Shown: positions 35,292-44,261, counted from the stretch's first letter. The stretch: 64,000 nucleotides of DNA from Methylotenera_A sp040387035 (GCA_040387035.1 JAZKEN010000001.1:6313-70312), one strand, 5' to 3'. Notes: generated by a model not told the origin, from the letters alone. Made by a program: numbers and translations.

Positions 35292-35897
35292 ATGTACATA
35301 CAAAAATTAGTTCTCTCAACTCTGTTTATGGGTGCGCTATTTAGTACCGCAAGTGCAACTGCTGCGACGGTAGACACCATAGACGCCACTTCACCGGCCA
35401 GTAACGTTTTTCCAAACTATTTTGCACCGGGCGGCGCTGAAACTTTCGACTCCCCCTATTATCGCGAGTATGGAGAAGATTGGGGCTGGAGCCATAACGC
35501 CATTACAACACCTTATACCTCAGCTGCTTTAAGCATCAGCGCGTTTGATGTAGACAGGGCAGATGGTGAAGTTGATATTATTCAAGGCTTTGAAACCTCA
35601 ACCAGCACATGGGCTAACATTGGTACATTAAATGGTGCAAACGATATCTATTCCTTTACCACATTTGATTTAGGCGCTAATTGGGCAGACGAAATCGGAT
35701 CCGGCCTGCAGGTAAGAATCTTGATTGACACTCTAGATGAGGGCTGGCTAGTCACTTTAGCAAAATCCGTTTTAACTACAGATGGCGCGCCGATTGGCAA
35801 CCCAAACCCGGGAGCGGTGCCAGTGCCAGCAGCAGCTTGGTTATTTGGTTCTGCGGTTTTAGGTTTCTTTGGTATGCGTCGTAAAAGCCAAGCTTAA
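35292..35897 (+). CDS. VPxPA-CTERM sorted exported protein
   Basis: A 201-residue secreted or surface protein of unknown function. Signal peptide to about residue 25 (SATAA). The C-terminus VPVPAAAWLFGSAVLGFFGM followed by RRKSQA is a clear VPLPA/PEP-CTERM-type sorting signal, recognised and cleaved by an exosortase encoded elsewhere. The body is acidic, rich in Thr/Ser/Asp and aromatic residues, with no cysteines, like many exopolysaccharide-associated sorted proteins. An AAGGGG site lies 9 nt before the ATG. It is a single-gene transcript with a terminator. The link to exopolysaccharide is family knowledge, not visible here. Confidence 0.85.
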   Translation: MYIQKLVLSTLFMGALFSTASATAATVDTIDATSPASNVFPNYFAPGGAETFDSPYYREYGEDWGWSHNAITTPYTSAALSISAFDVDRADGEVDIIQGFETSTSTWANIGTLNGANDIYSFTTFDLGANWADEIGSGLQVRILIDTLDEGWLVTLAKSVLTTDGAPIGNPNPGAVPVPAAAWLFGSAVLGFFGMRRKSQA

Positions 35898-35911
35898 AAT
35901 TTACTGAATAT

Positions 35912-35941
35912 AAAAAAGCCACGCTGATGTGTGGCTTTTTT
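35912..35941. terminator. Bidirectional terminator between CTERM-protein gene and rnpB
   Basis: A run of six A residues, a 7-bp stem (GCCACGC/GTGTGGC with one G-U pair) and a run of six T residues allow termination in both directions. It serves the plus-strand gene and the minus-strand RNase P RNA. Confidence 0.85.
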
Positions 35942-35965
35942 ATCGCTTTTTGTATGAAAATAATT

Positions 35966-36312
35966 GAAGCTGGCCGATAAGCCGGGTTTTGTAAACTTTA
36001 TTGCTAAAGTGGACAGTCATTCATCTAGGCGCACAATTACTTGTGCACTCAAGCTATCTACCCGCTGGCAGCGCGAGCCACGCCCTATCTACTTACGTAG
36101 AAATGCCAGCCTATTTGATATTGCTGCAGATGGAGGTTACCGCGTTTCACCGTAACTTAATACGCTCGTCTCTGTGGCCCTATTCCGCGCCTTATATCTT
36201 GCGGCTTTCGCCACAAAAGTTTCAGCGTACGGCTGTTAGCCGTCATCCCGCTCTGTGCAGCCCGGACTTTCCTCCCCCCACTTGCGTGAGCGGCGACTGT
36301 CTAGCCAGCTTC
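35966..36312 (-). ncRNA. rnpB: RNase P RNA, class A
   Basis: Catalytic RNA that trims tRNA 5' leaders. On the minus strand the 5' end GAAGCTGGCTAGACAGTCGC pairs with the 3' end, and the universal GAGGAAAGTCCGGGC core follows, then CACAGAGCGGG, the ACAGA box and, near the 3' end, AACCCGGCTTATCGGCC, complementary to the 5' region. About 347 nt, the normal size for bacterial type A. It lies 26 nt after the pyrC stop. End positions are approximate. Confidence 0.95.
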
Positions 36313-36338
36313 AATGTTATTTTAACACGTTGATGCGA

Positions 36339-37379
36339 TTAATTTTTTTGTAATTTCCAGGCCAAAGATTGCCCCGCCCTCAGCGGCACCAGCACATCAT
36401 TGTCAAACGGTAAGTTATCCGGCACTTGCCAGCTTTCTTTCAGCAATGTAATTGTCTCTTTATTGCGCGGCAAGCCGTAAAAATCGGCACCGTAAAAGCT
36501 GGCAAAAGCTTCCAATTTATCCAAGGCACCGGCATTTTCAAATGCCTCTACATAGAGTTCGATGGCCGTGTGTGCGGTATACATGCCGGCACAGCCGCAA
36601 GCGGCTTCTTTGGTATGCCTGGCATGCGGTGCACTATCGGTGCCTAAGAAGAATTTAGCATTGCCGGAAATTGCCGCTTTTACTAAGGCAACACGATGCT
36701 CTTCACGTTTTAAAATCGGCAGGCAGTAATGATGCGGTTGTATGCCACCTTTAAACATATCGTTGCGATTCATTAGCAAATGGTGCGCCGTGATGGTGGC
36801 GGCAATATGGCTAGGCGCTTCTGTCACAAAGTCTGCCGCATCCTTGGTCGTGATATGCTCAAACACAACTTTCAAGGCGGGGAATTTTTTAAGCAGCGGA
36901 ATCATATGACGCTCAATAAATACGCGTTCGCGGTCAAATACATCGACATCGCTATCGGTCACTTCAGCATGCGCCAACAAAGGCACACCTAGCTTTTGCA
37001 TGGTCTCAAGCGCTTCCACACAGTGAGCAAGGTCGGTGACACCGGAATCCGAGTTGGTGGTGGCGCCTGCCGGATAAAGTTTGACGCCATGCACAATGCC
37101 GCTGGCTTTGGCCAGGGCGATCTCTTGTGCTGACGTCTTGTCTGTCAGGTACAAAGTCATCAGGGGCTCAAAACTTAAACCGGCTGGCAGCGCATCTAAA
37201 ATACGTTGCCGGTAAGCAGTCGCTAATGCTGTAGTTGTAACAGGCGGCCGCAGGTTGGGCATTACAATCGCGCGCGCAAATTGCTTCGCGGTATCAGGCA
37301 GCACCGCTTTTAATGCCGCGCCGTCCCTCAGGTGTAAGTGCCAATCATCTGGCCGTGTAATGGTTAAACTAGTCATCAT
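36339..37379 (-). CDS. pyrC: Dihydroorotase
   Basis: Zinc amidohydrolase that cyclises carbamoyl-aspartate in pyrimidine synthesis. 346 residues, the E. coli PyrC type. Metal ligands are visible as DDWHLHLRDG (HxH), the carbamylated Lys region VKLYPAGATTNSDSGV, and the catalytic Asp in FLGTDSAPHARHTKE. Two ATGs are adjacent and the second is the common start. It is 6 nt after rsmI and just before rnpB on the same strand. Confidence 0.96.
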   Translation of the reverse strand: MMTSLTITRPDDWHLHLRDGAALKAVLPDTAKQFARAIVMPNLRPPVTTTALATAYRQRILDALPAGLSFEPLMTLYLTDKTSAQEIALAKASGIVHGVKLYPAGATTNSDSGVTDLAHCVEALETMQKLGVPLLAHAEVTDSDVDVFDRERVFIERHMIPLLKKFPALKVVFEHITTKDAADFVTEAPSHIAATITAHHLLMNRNDMFKGGIQPHHYCLPILKREEHRVALVKAAISGNAKFFLGTDSAPHARHTKEAACGCAGMYTAHTAIELYVEAFENAGALDKLEAFASFYGADFYGLPRNKETITLLKESWQVPDNLPFDNDVLVPLRAGQSLAWKLQKN

Positions 37380-37385
37380 TAGGGT

Positions 37386-38249
37386 TTATTCTTTAGTGGT
37401 GTTTTTCAATGCAAGGGCAAATTCGTATAAATCGTTTTTCTTTTCATTGGTAATGTCAGCAGCCAATTTTACCGCTTGTTTAAGCGGCAAATCAGCCAAA
37501 AGCAATTTTAATACGCGAACAGTTTCTTCTGAAAATTCTTCGCTGGCTTTCACTTTGGCCGCTTCAACCAACAGCACAAATTCGCCGCGTTGTTGATTGG
37601 TATCCGCTTCCAGCCAGGCCTTTGCCTCAGCTAAAGCGCAACTGTAAATTGTCTCAAAAGTCTTGGTGATTTCCCTGGCAAAGGTAATACGGCGCTCAGC
37701 GCCCAATACATTGGCCATGTCCACAACACTTTCTATAATGCGGTGCGGCGCCTCATAAAAGACCAGTGTCACTGTTTGCGCTTTTAACAACTCAAGCGCT
37801 TTGCGCCTGGCGGCGCCACTCGCAGGCAAAAACCCGTGAAATAAAAAGCCGTTTTGTGCAATACCCGATACCGACAAAGCCGCAATTACCGCACTTACGC
37901 CAGGAATCGGTACCACTTTAATACCAGCCTTGCGCACAAAATCCACCACCACCGCACCCGGGTCGCTAATGCCCGGCGTGCCGGCATCGGTTACCAAGGC
38001 GATATTTTCGCCTGCATTCAATAGCGCTAATAGTTTTTCAGCGGATTGGTGTTCATTATGCTCATGCACCGCGATGAGTTTTTTACTAATCCCAAAATGA
38101 GACAACAAGCCTGAGGTATGCCGCGTATCTTCTGCCGCAATCGCATCTACGCCTTTGAGTATTTCCAGCGCCCTCAAAGTAATATCTCCTAAATTGCCGA
38201 TTGGCGTTGCGACAACATATAATGTATTGCTGGTTTTTAAATCGCTCAT
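37386..38249 (-). CDS. rsmI: 16S rRNA 2'-O-ribose C1402 methyltransferase
   Basis: SAM enzyme of the tetrapyrrole-methylase fold that 2'-O-methylates C1402 of 16S rRNA. 287 residues, with YVVATPIGNLGDITLRALE, AAEDTRHTSGLL, ALVTDAGTPGISDPG and FYEAPHRI. Divergent from yraN, its usual proteobacterial neighbour. Works on the same base as RsmH (33365-34384). Complete. Confidence 0.96.
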   Translation of the reverse strand: MSDLKTSNTLYVVATPIGNLGDITLRALEILKGVDAIAAEDTRHTSGLLSHFGISKKLIAVHEHNEHQSAEKLLALLNAGENIALVTDAGTPGISDPGAVVVDFVRKAGIKVVPIPGVSAVIAALSVSGIAQNGFLFHGFLPASGAARRKALELLKAQTVTLVFYEAPHRIIESVVDMANVLGAERRITFAREITKTFETIYSCALAEAKAWLEADTNQQRGEFVLLVEAAKVKASEEFSEETVRVLKLLLADLPLKQAVKLAADITNEKKNDLYEFALALKNTTKE

Positions 38250-38312
38250 TTTTATAATTTTAAGCCAAAGCGCTGTTAAGCACCTAAAAATATACGCACT
38301 AATGCCTTTTAC

Positions 38313-38666
38313 ATGAAATTAAATCAAGATAATCCAGGATTGGCTGCAGAAAAATTAGCTGAAACTTTTTTAATCAATCGCGGACTTAAATTAGTAACGC
38401 GCAATTACCACTGCCGTTTTGGTGAAATTGACTTGATTATGCTGGATGCTAAAACCCTGGTGTTTGTTGAAGTGCGATTAAGGACAAACACGCAGTTTGG
38501 CAGCGCCGGTACTAGCATTACCCCTCAAAAAATGCAAAAACTCATCTTAACCGCACAACACTATTTGCAGACACACGGTGAACAACCATGCCGCTTTGAT
38601 GCCATTTTAATGGATTCAGCCAATGCAAAATCGATTGAGTGGGTGCGTAATGCATTTGACGCATAA
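38313..38666 (+). CDS. yraN: UPF0102 (YraN) endonuclease-like protein
   Basis: A 117-residue protein of the YraN family, with a restriction-endonuclease-like fold: residues include AEKLAETFLINRGLKLVTRN, then FGEIDLIMLDAKTLVFVEVR with the catalytic-type E-x-D...E-V-x pattern. The cellular role remains unsettled. In many proteobacteria it lies between rsmI and dolP, as here, although the diaA/gmhA-like gene often found between is missing. The start is an ATG without a strong ribosome-binding site. Confidence 0.92.
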   Translation: MKLNQDNPGLAAEKLAETFLINRGLKLVTRNYHCRFGEIDLIMLDAKTLVFVEVRLRTNTQFGSAGTSITPQKMQKLILTAQHYLQTHGEQPCRFDAILMDSANAKSIEWVRNAFDA

Positions 38667-38711
38667 AGGGCGTATGATTCGCAAAAATTATCTGTTATTT
38701 TGGAGTAGGCA

Positions 38712-39281
38712 ATGAACTTGATTTTAAAATTTGTATTAGCAGCCGCTTTATTAAGCCAGCTGGCAGCTTGTGTGCCAGTGGTGGTGGGTGGCGCGGCAGC
38801 AGGCGGCGCTGTGGCGGCCGATAGACGCTCTTCCGGCTTTTTTGTGGAAGATCAAGGTATTGAGCTAAAAGCCATAAAAAAAATGGAATCCAACTTGGGT
38901 GAACAGTCACATGTTAACGTGACCAGCTATAACCGCAACGTGCTGCTGACCGGTGAAGTGCCGGATGCCGAGCGTTTAGCCAAAGCCGAAGCCTTATTAA
39001 AAGAAATCCAGAATATTCGTGCAGTGACCAATGAGATTGTGATTGCGCCAAAAAGCACCATAGGCGCACGCAGCAACGACACCTTTATCACTTCTAAAGT
39101 CAAAACGAAATTTGTGACCGAAAATAAATTTCCTGCTAATTACGTAAAAGTAGTGACCGAAAATGGTGTGGTTTACTTAATGGGCCTTGTAACGCAGGCA
39201 GAAGGTGAAGCGGCGGTGGAGATTGCGCGCAACACAGACGGCGTCAGCAAAGTGGTTAAAGTATTCGAATACATCAATTAA
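38712..39281 (+). CDS. BON-domain outer-membrane lipoprotein (DolP/YraP-like)
   Basis: Envelope lipoprotein, 189 residues. Lipobox QLAAC puts the lipidated Cys at residue 20, followed by a Gly/Ala/Val-rich stretch. Two BON domains follow (about 45-115 and 120-189), with VTSYNRNVLLTGEVPDAERL and VTENGVVYLMGLVTQAEGEA. DolP in E. coli binds anionic phospholipid and supports outer-membrane integrity at the division site. Position after yraN matches. It follows yraN by 45 bp and precedes a DUF3579 gene. Gene symbol withheld because orthology was not tested. Confidence 0.9.
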   Translation: MNLILKFVLAAALLSQLAACVPVVVGGAAAGGAVAADRRSSGFFVEDQGIELKAIKKMESNLGEQSHVNVTSYNRNVLLTGEVPDAERLAKAEALLKEIQNIRAVTNEIVIAPKSTIGARSNDTFITSKVKTKFVTENKFPANYVKVVTENGVVYLMGLVTQAEGEAAVEIARNTDGVSKVVKVFEYIN

Positions 39282-39297
39282 GCAAAGCGACATCAAT

Positions 39298-39597
39298 ATG
39301 ACGAAAAAAAATGTGGAAATTATTATTGAAGGCCTAACCCGCGCCGGCAAACCGTTTCGCCCAAGCGATTGGGTCGATAGAACCTGCAGTACCTATGCGA
39401 GCTTTGGGCCTGATAAAAAGCTGGTGTATTCGCCTTACCTAAAGCCAAAAGTCATGAATGGCGTGCGCTGCCTGGCAGTGGATATGCGATTAAAAGATAG
39501 CAGCCCGGAAGGTTTTGCCCAGTTGATGCAATTTGCCGATGAAAACCAGTTGAATATTCTAGATGCCGAAGGCAATAGTATCGCGGCGTTGATTTAA
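39298..39597 (+). CDS. DUF3579 family protein
   Basis: A 99-residue cytoplasmic protein of a betaproteobacterial family of unknown function. It shows the family's typical phrases: IIEGLTRAGKPFRPSDWVDR, a central YSPYLKPKVMNGVRCLAVD, and LMQFADENQLNI near the end. It begins 16 nt after the lipoprotein gene, probably in one transcript. The ATG chosen gives MTKKNVEI; the Shine-Dalgarno is weak. Confidence 0.85.
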   Translation: MTKKNVEIIIEGLTRAGKPFRPSDWVDRTCSTYASFGPDKKLVYSPYLKPKVMNGVRCLAVDMRLKDSSPEGFAQLMQFADENQLNILDAEGNSIAALI

Positions 39598-39622
39598 GCA
39601 ATCTAAGCTTAATTAAGCCAGT

Positions 39623-40138
39623 TTATTGAAGCTTCACTGGCTCGTTTGCCATCAAGGTTTCGAGATAAGCTTTGGTCACCAATCCGCGCTTGGTTTTAAC
39701 CAAAACCCCGCGCGGATTATAAATATAAGTGGTTGGCATCACCTCTGCGCTGCCAATTTGCTTGATCACTTCATCATCACCCAGCACAATCGGGTATGAC
39801 ATCAGCATATCGTCGACATACTCTGCCACCTCTGTAGTGTCTTTGTAATCAAACACCACACCCAGCAACATCACGTCTTTATTTTTGCGGCTGTCGTATA
39901 GCGCTACCAGGTCAGGCACCTCTTCCAGGCAAGGCGGACACCAGGTAGCCCAATAATTGACGATGACCCATTTACCTCTATATTGTGAAAGCGTATGCTT
40001 TCTACCTGCCGTATCTTTTAAGATGAAACCTTTATGTAATGGCGTATCTGCGGCGCTTGCTATCAAACTCAGGCTTAAATAAATAATGACTGTTATCGCC
40101 CAAAAAAACTGTTTTTTAGCTAACATAGTATTTTTCAA
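39623..40138 (-). CDS. TlpA/ResA-like thiol-disulfide oxidoreductase
   Basis: Exported thioredoxin-fold protein, 171 residues, signal peptide to about residue 29 (IASAA). The redox motif is NYWATWCPPCLEEVPDL, with WCPPC typical of TlpA/ResA/CcmG proteins that act as periplasmic reductants, often for cytochrome c maturation or metal centres. The cis-Pro loop VMPTTYIYNPRG is present. It converges with the DUF3579 gene and stands alone. The partner protein is not visible. Confidence 0.85.
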   Translation of the reverse strand: MKNTMLAKKQFFWAITVIIYLSLSLIASAADTPLHKGFILKDTAGRKHTLSQYRGKWVIVNYWATWCPPCLEEVPDLVALYDSRKNKDVMLLGVVFDYKDTTEVAEYVDDMLMSYPIVLGDDEVIKQIGSAEVMPTTYIYNPRGVLVKTKRGLVTKAYLETLMANEPVKLQ

Positions 40139-40296
40139 TCTAATATATAATCTATAAAGGTTATTATAATTAATTCACGCTATTCAATCGTTTATAAATA
40201 GGGTGATAATGTGTTTAAATTGCTTTTAATTTAACGCTTTGATATATAAAAAAAGCGACAAATTTAAATGCGCAGTCAATACTATGTGGAGTTTGT

Positions 40297-41853
40297 ATGC
40301 CGATCAGTCTTAAGCTACCCAATTTAGATAGTAATCCAATTTTGTTGGCTGAAACACGCGCGCACAAGATCAATGAATTTATTCAAAACCTACCATTTGG
40401 TGACCCGATCAGGGCCGCGACGGATTTAATTGAAGAACTACAGATTATCAATAGCCAAAAAGTGGCTTTTACCAACCGCTTAAATGCGCTTGAGCTGTAT
40501 CGTCCCGCTGCAATCCAGATTTACCAGGATTTGATTCCACACTTTAGCAGTGCCAGTTTACCTATTTCAAAAAATGAGCAGGCATTTGCCGATGCAGCAG
40601 AGCAGCTATGGCAAGAGTTTGCGTTTGGCTACAAGTTCGCGCTGGTGGATCTGCAAAACAAAATACTGAATTTGGGTAGCAGCAAAACCACTGCCTTGGT
40701 TGTGCAACGGGCGATTCATGCTTGTAAAGAGATGATGTTGATTCATCATCTTACTTATGCCAGCGCTCCCGTTTCGATTTGGGGTGAGCTGCACCAGCTT
40801 TACTACTGCGCACTGCAACAATCCGCAGAGAAACTTCCCGTAGCCGAACACTACACCAGCATCAACGCCAGCTCGGTTAACCTGATCTATGCGCAAACAC
40901 TGCTTTTAAATTTGGCCAACCCGCAACACTTGGCCAATAAAGATATTCTTAGCCTTGACGGCTATCTAGGCAACATTGCCCACCAGGCAGAGCTAAGGCC
41001 GCTGGGCTTTATCGAAAATCCTACCGGCGTGTTTCTGGTATCGCTTGATAGCGCAAAACCACCCACCGCTTTTGTAAAAAACAAAGAAATTCCCGATGGC
41101 AGCACCGATATCTTATTGATAACGGTCAATGTCGCCAGGCAAATTCATCAGCACATTAAACTGTTGCAAGAGGGTGTTGTGCCAAATGACGGCAGCATGC
41201 CAGGCAATGCCATTGAAAGCCACTTTGAAGACTTGCTGGCACACTTGATCAAGCAATATGGCAAAACGCCGCAACGCTTATTCTCCAGAAACAAAAAAAG
41301 CGATGGCGTTGAGTTAAGCATAGGCATTAACACCACGCATCATTTGATTCGCGAAGTAGGATCGCAATTGAATACGCCCCAAGGCATCAGCGGACTCAAT
41401 ACCAACGGTTTTTACAGGCCATCCAGATGGCAAATCTTGAACGTGAGCGCTGGCGGCTATGCTTTGCGTAAATTCAATTCATCCATGGCCAGTGCGCACA
41501 TTGGTGACGTGGTGGCCATGAAGGATAACAATACAAAAACCTGGGAGCTCGCCGTATTACGCTGGGCAAACGTGAATGAGCTAAAACAATTAGACGTAGG
41601 CTTGCAGTTAATATCGCCAAGTGCCTCAGCAGTCAGCGTCCGCGCTGATGATAACGCCTTGGAAAGTGAAGCATTATTATTGCCAGAGCTATCGGCACTG
41701 AAACAACCGGCCAGCATTATTACCGCGGTGGGTCTGTGCAAAATCGGCAGCACACTTGAAGTTCACCATAATAATACGGTCAGCAAGGTGCGTACCACAA
41801 AATTGGTAGAGCGCACGGCAAGCTTTGAACGCTTTCAATACAGCTTGATATAA
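40297..41853 (+). CDS. Large cytoplasmic protein with a C-terminal PilZ-like domain
   Basis: A 518-residue soluble protein without signal peptide or membrane helices. The first 400 residues are helical and match no domain I can name. The C-terminal part contains SRWQILNVSAGGYALRKF, close to the N-x-S-x-x-G signature of PilZ (c-di-GMP-binding) domains, then IGDVVAMKDNNTKTWELAVLRW, resembling PilZ-containing betaproteobacterial hypotheticals. The arginine pair expected before the NxSxxG motif is only partly clear (PSR). GGAG lies 6 nt before the ATG. It stands alone between tlpA-like and trxA. A c-di-GMP link is inference. Confidence 0.6.
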   Translation: MPISLKLPNLDSNPILLAETRAHKINEFIQNLPFGDPIRAATDLIEELQIINSQKVAFTNRLNALELYRPAAIQIYQDLIPHFSSASLPISKNEQAFADAAEQLWQEFAFGYKFALVDLQNKILNLGSSKTTALVVQRAIHACKEMMLIHHLTYASAPVSIWGELHQLYYCALQQSAEKLPVAEHYTSINASSVNLIYAQTLLLNLANPQHLANKDILSLDGYLGNIAHQAELRPLGFIENPTGVFLVSLDSAKPPTAFVKNKEIPDGSTDILLITVNVARQIHQHIKLLQEGVVPNDGSMPGNAIESHFEDLLAHLIKQYGKTPQRLFSRNKKSDGVELSIGINTTHHLIREVGSQLNTPQGISGLNTNGFYRPSRWQILNVSAGGYALRKFNSSMASAHIGDVVAMKDNNTKTWELAVLRWANVNELKQLDVGLQLISPSASAVSVRADDNALESEALLLPELSALKQPASIITAVGLCKIGSTLEVHHNNTVSKVRTTKLVERTASFERFQYSLI

Positions 41854-42056
41854 GTCATTTGATATTGCTATACTACGTAAAAGCGAGCTACTTCTGAATA
41901 TATCCTAATCAATATAACCGAACAGAGTTTAATAATATTTTTGTTAATTACTTGAAAATACGTTAAATAACGCTATTTAATTAACAAATATAACTCTAAT
42001 ATCCTAGTTATCGTACATTATTCAGTTATCAGTCAAATTTCTACACCGAGGTCAAC

Positions 42057-42383
42057 ATGAGCGAACACATTACCCATTTAAGCGATGCTGCTTTTGAGCA
42101 AGAAGTATTGCAATCTTCCCTTCCCGTTTTAGTGGATTATTGGGCAGAGTGGTGTGGTCCTTGCAAAATGATTGCGCCGATTTTGGATGACATCAGCAAA
42201 GAATATGCTGGCCGCTTAAAAGTAGCCAAGCTAAACATCGACGATAACCAGCAAACACCACCGAAATACGGCATTCGTGGCATTCCGACATTAATGCTAT
42301 TTAAAAACGGTAATGTTGAAGCCACCAAAGTAGGCGCGTTATCAAAATCTCAATTAACGGCTTTTATAGATAGCAATATTTAA
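42057..42383 (+). CDS. trxA: Thioredoxin 1
   Basis: General cytoplasmic dithiol reductant. 108 residues with YWAEWCGPCKMIAPIL (active Cys33 and Cys36), the buried Asp in VLVDYWA and cis-Pro in GIRGIPTLMLF. A GAGG site precedes the ATG. The pairing with rho downstream is conserved in proteobacteria. A strong terminator between them suggests trxA is mainly transcribed by itself. Confidence 0.97.
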   Translation: MSEHITHLSDAAFEQEVLQSSLPVLVDYWAEWCGPCKMIAPILDDISKEYAGRLKVAKLNIDDNQQTPPKYGIRGIPTLMLFKNGNVEATKVGALSKSQLTAFIDSNI

Positions 42384-42421
42384 TTATTCAATATCTAAAT
42401 TATTAACCTTTGCATTAACTA

Positions 42422-42460
42422 GTCTAGTTTCTACAAGCCAGTCAGAAACTAGACATTTTT
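42422..42460 (+). terminator. Strong terminator between trxA and rho
   Basis: A perfect 11-bp stem GTCTAGTTTCT/AGAAACTAGAC (42422-42432 and 42444-42454) with an 11-nt loop is followed by ATTTTT. It lies 53 nt before the rho start and could also act as an attenuator in a rho leader. Confidence 0.8.
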
Positions 42461-42513
42461 AACACTTACACCACAAACTATCCCATAGTTATTCCCTTCT
42501 AGAGAGTTCTCTC

Positions 42514-43773
42514 ATGCATTTATCTGACCTAAAACACCTGCCCGTTACCGAATTAGTTGAAATGGCATTAACCAACGAAATTGAAAATGCCAGCCGCATG
42601 CGCAAGCAAGATTTGATTTTTGCTATATTAAAAAACAAAGCTAAAAAAGGTGACAGTATTTTTGGTGACGGGACTCTAGAGGTCTTACAGGACGGATTTG
42701 GTTTTTTGCGCTCGCCTGACACCTCTTACCTTGCAGGGCCTGACGATATTTATGTGTCGCCTTCGCAAATCAGAAGATTTAATTTACACACCGGCGACAG
42801 TATCCAGGGCGAGATTCGCACCCCTAAAGATGGTGAACGTTATTTCGCGCTGGTAAAAGTTGACCAGGTGAATGGTGAAGCACCGGAAAACACCAAGCAC
42901 AAAATCCTGTTTGAAAACTTAACCCCGCTTTTCCCGACTATCCCCCTTACATTAGAACGCGATATTCGTGGTGAAGAAAACATCACCAGCCGCGTAATCG
43001 ATATGATCGCGCCTATTGGCCGTGGTCAACGCGGCTTGCTGGTTGCCAGCCCTAAAAGCGGTAAGACGGTGATGATGCAAAATATTGCACACGCCATTAC
43101 CGCCAATCACCCTGATGTGATCCTGATTGTATTGCTGATTGATGAGCGCCCGGAAGAAGTGACGGAAATGACGCGCTCAGTAAAAGGTGAAGTGGTGGCT
43201 TCCACCTTTGACGAGCCGGCAACGCGCCACGTGCAGGTGGCTGAGATGGTGCTGGAAAAAGCCAAACGCCTGGTTGAACACAAAAAAGATGTGGTGATTT
43301 TGCTGGATTCGATTACCCGTTTAGCACGCGCTTACAACACCGTGATCCCTTCATCCGGCAAAGTATTGACCGGCGGTGTGGATGCCAATGCACTGCAACG
43401 CCCTAAACGCTTCTTTGGTGCGGCACGTAATATCGAAGAAGGCGGCTCACTCACCATCATCGCCACAGCGCTTGTTGATACAGGCTCGCGCATGGATGAT
43501 GTGATTTATGAGGAATTTAAAGGTACCGGCAATATGGAAATCCATCTTGACCGTAAAATGGCTGAGAAACGCCTCTACCCTGCGATTAACGTCAATAAAT
43601 CCGGTACGCGTAAAGAAGAATTACTCATTGAAAAAGACGTATTGCAGAAGATCTGGGTTTTACGCAAACTGCTTTACCCAATGGACGACTTGGAAGCGAT
43701 GGAATTCCTGCTGGATAAAATCAAGGCGACCAAAAATAACGCCGACTTTTTTGATAGCATGCGCAGGGGTTAA
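42514..43773 (+). CDS. rho: Transcription termination factor Rho
   Basis: Hexameric RNA-dependent ATPase/helicase. 419 residues: N-terminal helix bundle (LPVTELVEMALTNEIENASR), cold-shock-like RNA-binding domain (GFGFLRSPDTSYLAGPDDIY), Walker A ASPKSGKTVMMQ (near 180), Walker B VILLIDERPEEV-like stretch, Q-loop region and the C-terminal EGGSLTIIATALVDTGSRMD. The start ATG gives MHLSDLKHLPV, as in other betaproteobacteria. Length normal. Confidence 0.98.
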   Translation: MHLSDLKHLPVTELVEMALTNEIENASRMRKQDLIFAILKNKAKKGDSIFGDGTLEVLQDGFGFLRSPDTSYLAGPDDIYVSPSQIRRFNLHTGDSIQGEIRTPKDGERYFALVKVDQVNGEAPENTKHKILFENLTPLFPTIPLTLERDIRGEENITSRVIDMIAPIGRGQRGLLVASPKSGKTVMMQNIAHAITANHPDVILIVLLIDERPEEVTEMTRSVKGEVVASTFDEPATRHVQVAEMVLEKAKRLVEHKKDVVILLDSITRLARAYNTVIPSSGKVLTGGVDANALQRPKRFFGAARNIEEGGSLTIIATALVDTGSRMDDVIYEEFKGTGNMEIHLDRKMAEKRLYPAINVNKSGTRKEELLIEKDVLQKIWVLRKLLYPMDDLEAMEFLLDKIKATKNNADFFDSMRRG

Positions 43774-43816
43774 TTAGCCGCATCCAATCAAATATCGTTT
43801 GAATCATACATTCATC

Positions 43817-43845
43817 TTGCCAAAGGTATGTTTTTGGCAGATAAT
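43817..43845 (+). promoter_or_regulatory. rpmE promoter overlapped by an inverted repeat
   Basis: TTGCCA (43817-43822) and GATAAT (43840-43845) are 17 bp apart. A perfect inverted repeat TGCCAAA-N8-TTTGGCA (43818-43839) fills the space between the two boxes, a good position for a repressor. Confidence 0.55.
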
Positions 43846-43885
43846 ACGCGGTTTACTGCAACTGCTTAAATTTAGAGAGAAAAGC

Positions 43886-44086
43886 ATGAAAGCTGATACA
43901 CATCCAAACTACCCAGAAATCAATGTTACCTGTAGCTGTGGTAGCAAATTTAAAACACGCTCTACGCATGGCCGTGACATGAGTATCGAGGTGTGTTCAC
44001 AATGCCACCCGTTCTACACAGGCAAACAAAAAATATTAGACACAGCTGGTCGTGTTGAGAAATTCAAACAAAAATACGGCATGTAA
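43886..44086 (+). CDS. rpmE: Ribosomal protein L31 (zinc-binding type)
   Basis: Large-subunit protein bL31, 66 residues, that bridges the two subunits. It keeps four cysteines (16, 18, 37, 40) in CSC...CSQC, the zinc-binding form rather than the zinc-free paralogue. It starts MKADTHPNYPEINVTCSCG after a GAGAG site. A promoter lies in the rho-rpmE spacer and a terminator follows, so it is a separate small transcript. The zinc-dependent form is often countered by a Zur-controlled paralogue elsewhere. Confidence 0.96.
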   Translation: MKADTHPNYPEINVTCSCGSKFKTRSTHGRDMSIEVCSQCHPFYTGKQKILDTAGRVEKFKQKYGM

Positions 44087-44105
44087 TCGCTTGTTCGTGT
44101 TTTGC

Positions 44106-44133
44106 AAAAAAGGCAGCCTGGCTGCCTTTTTTA
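44106..44133 (+). terminator. Terminator after rpmE
   Basis: AAGGCAGC and GCTGCCTT form an 8-bp stem with a 3-nt loop, bounded by a run of A residues and six T residues, so it may work in both directions. Confidence 0.9.
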
Positions 44134-44261
44134 TTTGCCCGGCACTATTTTGATACCTGTATTTCTTTTATTAATGCGCTGTAAAAGCCATTAGCGCAAA
44201 ACAAGCAGTGTTAAAATAACACCATCCATTTACATTATTCAATATTACTTAATATCAACTC

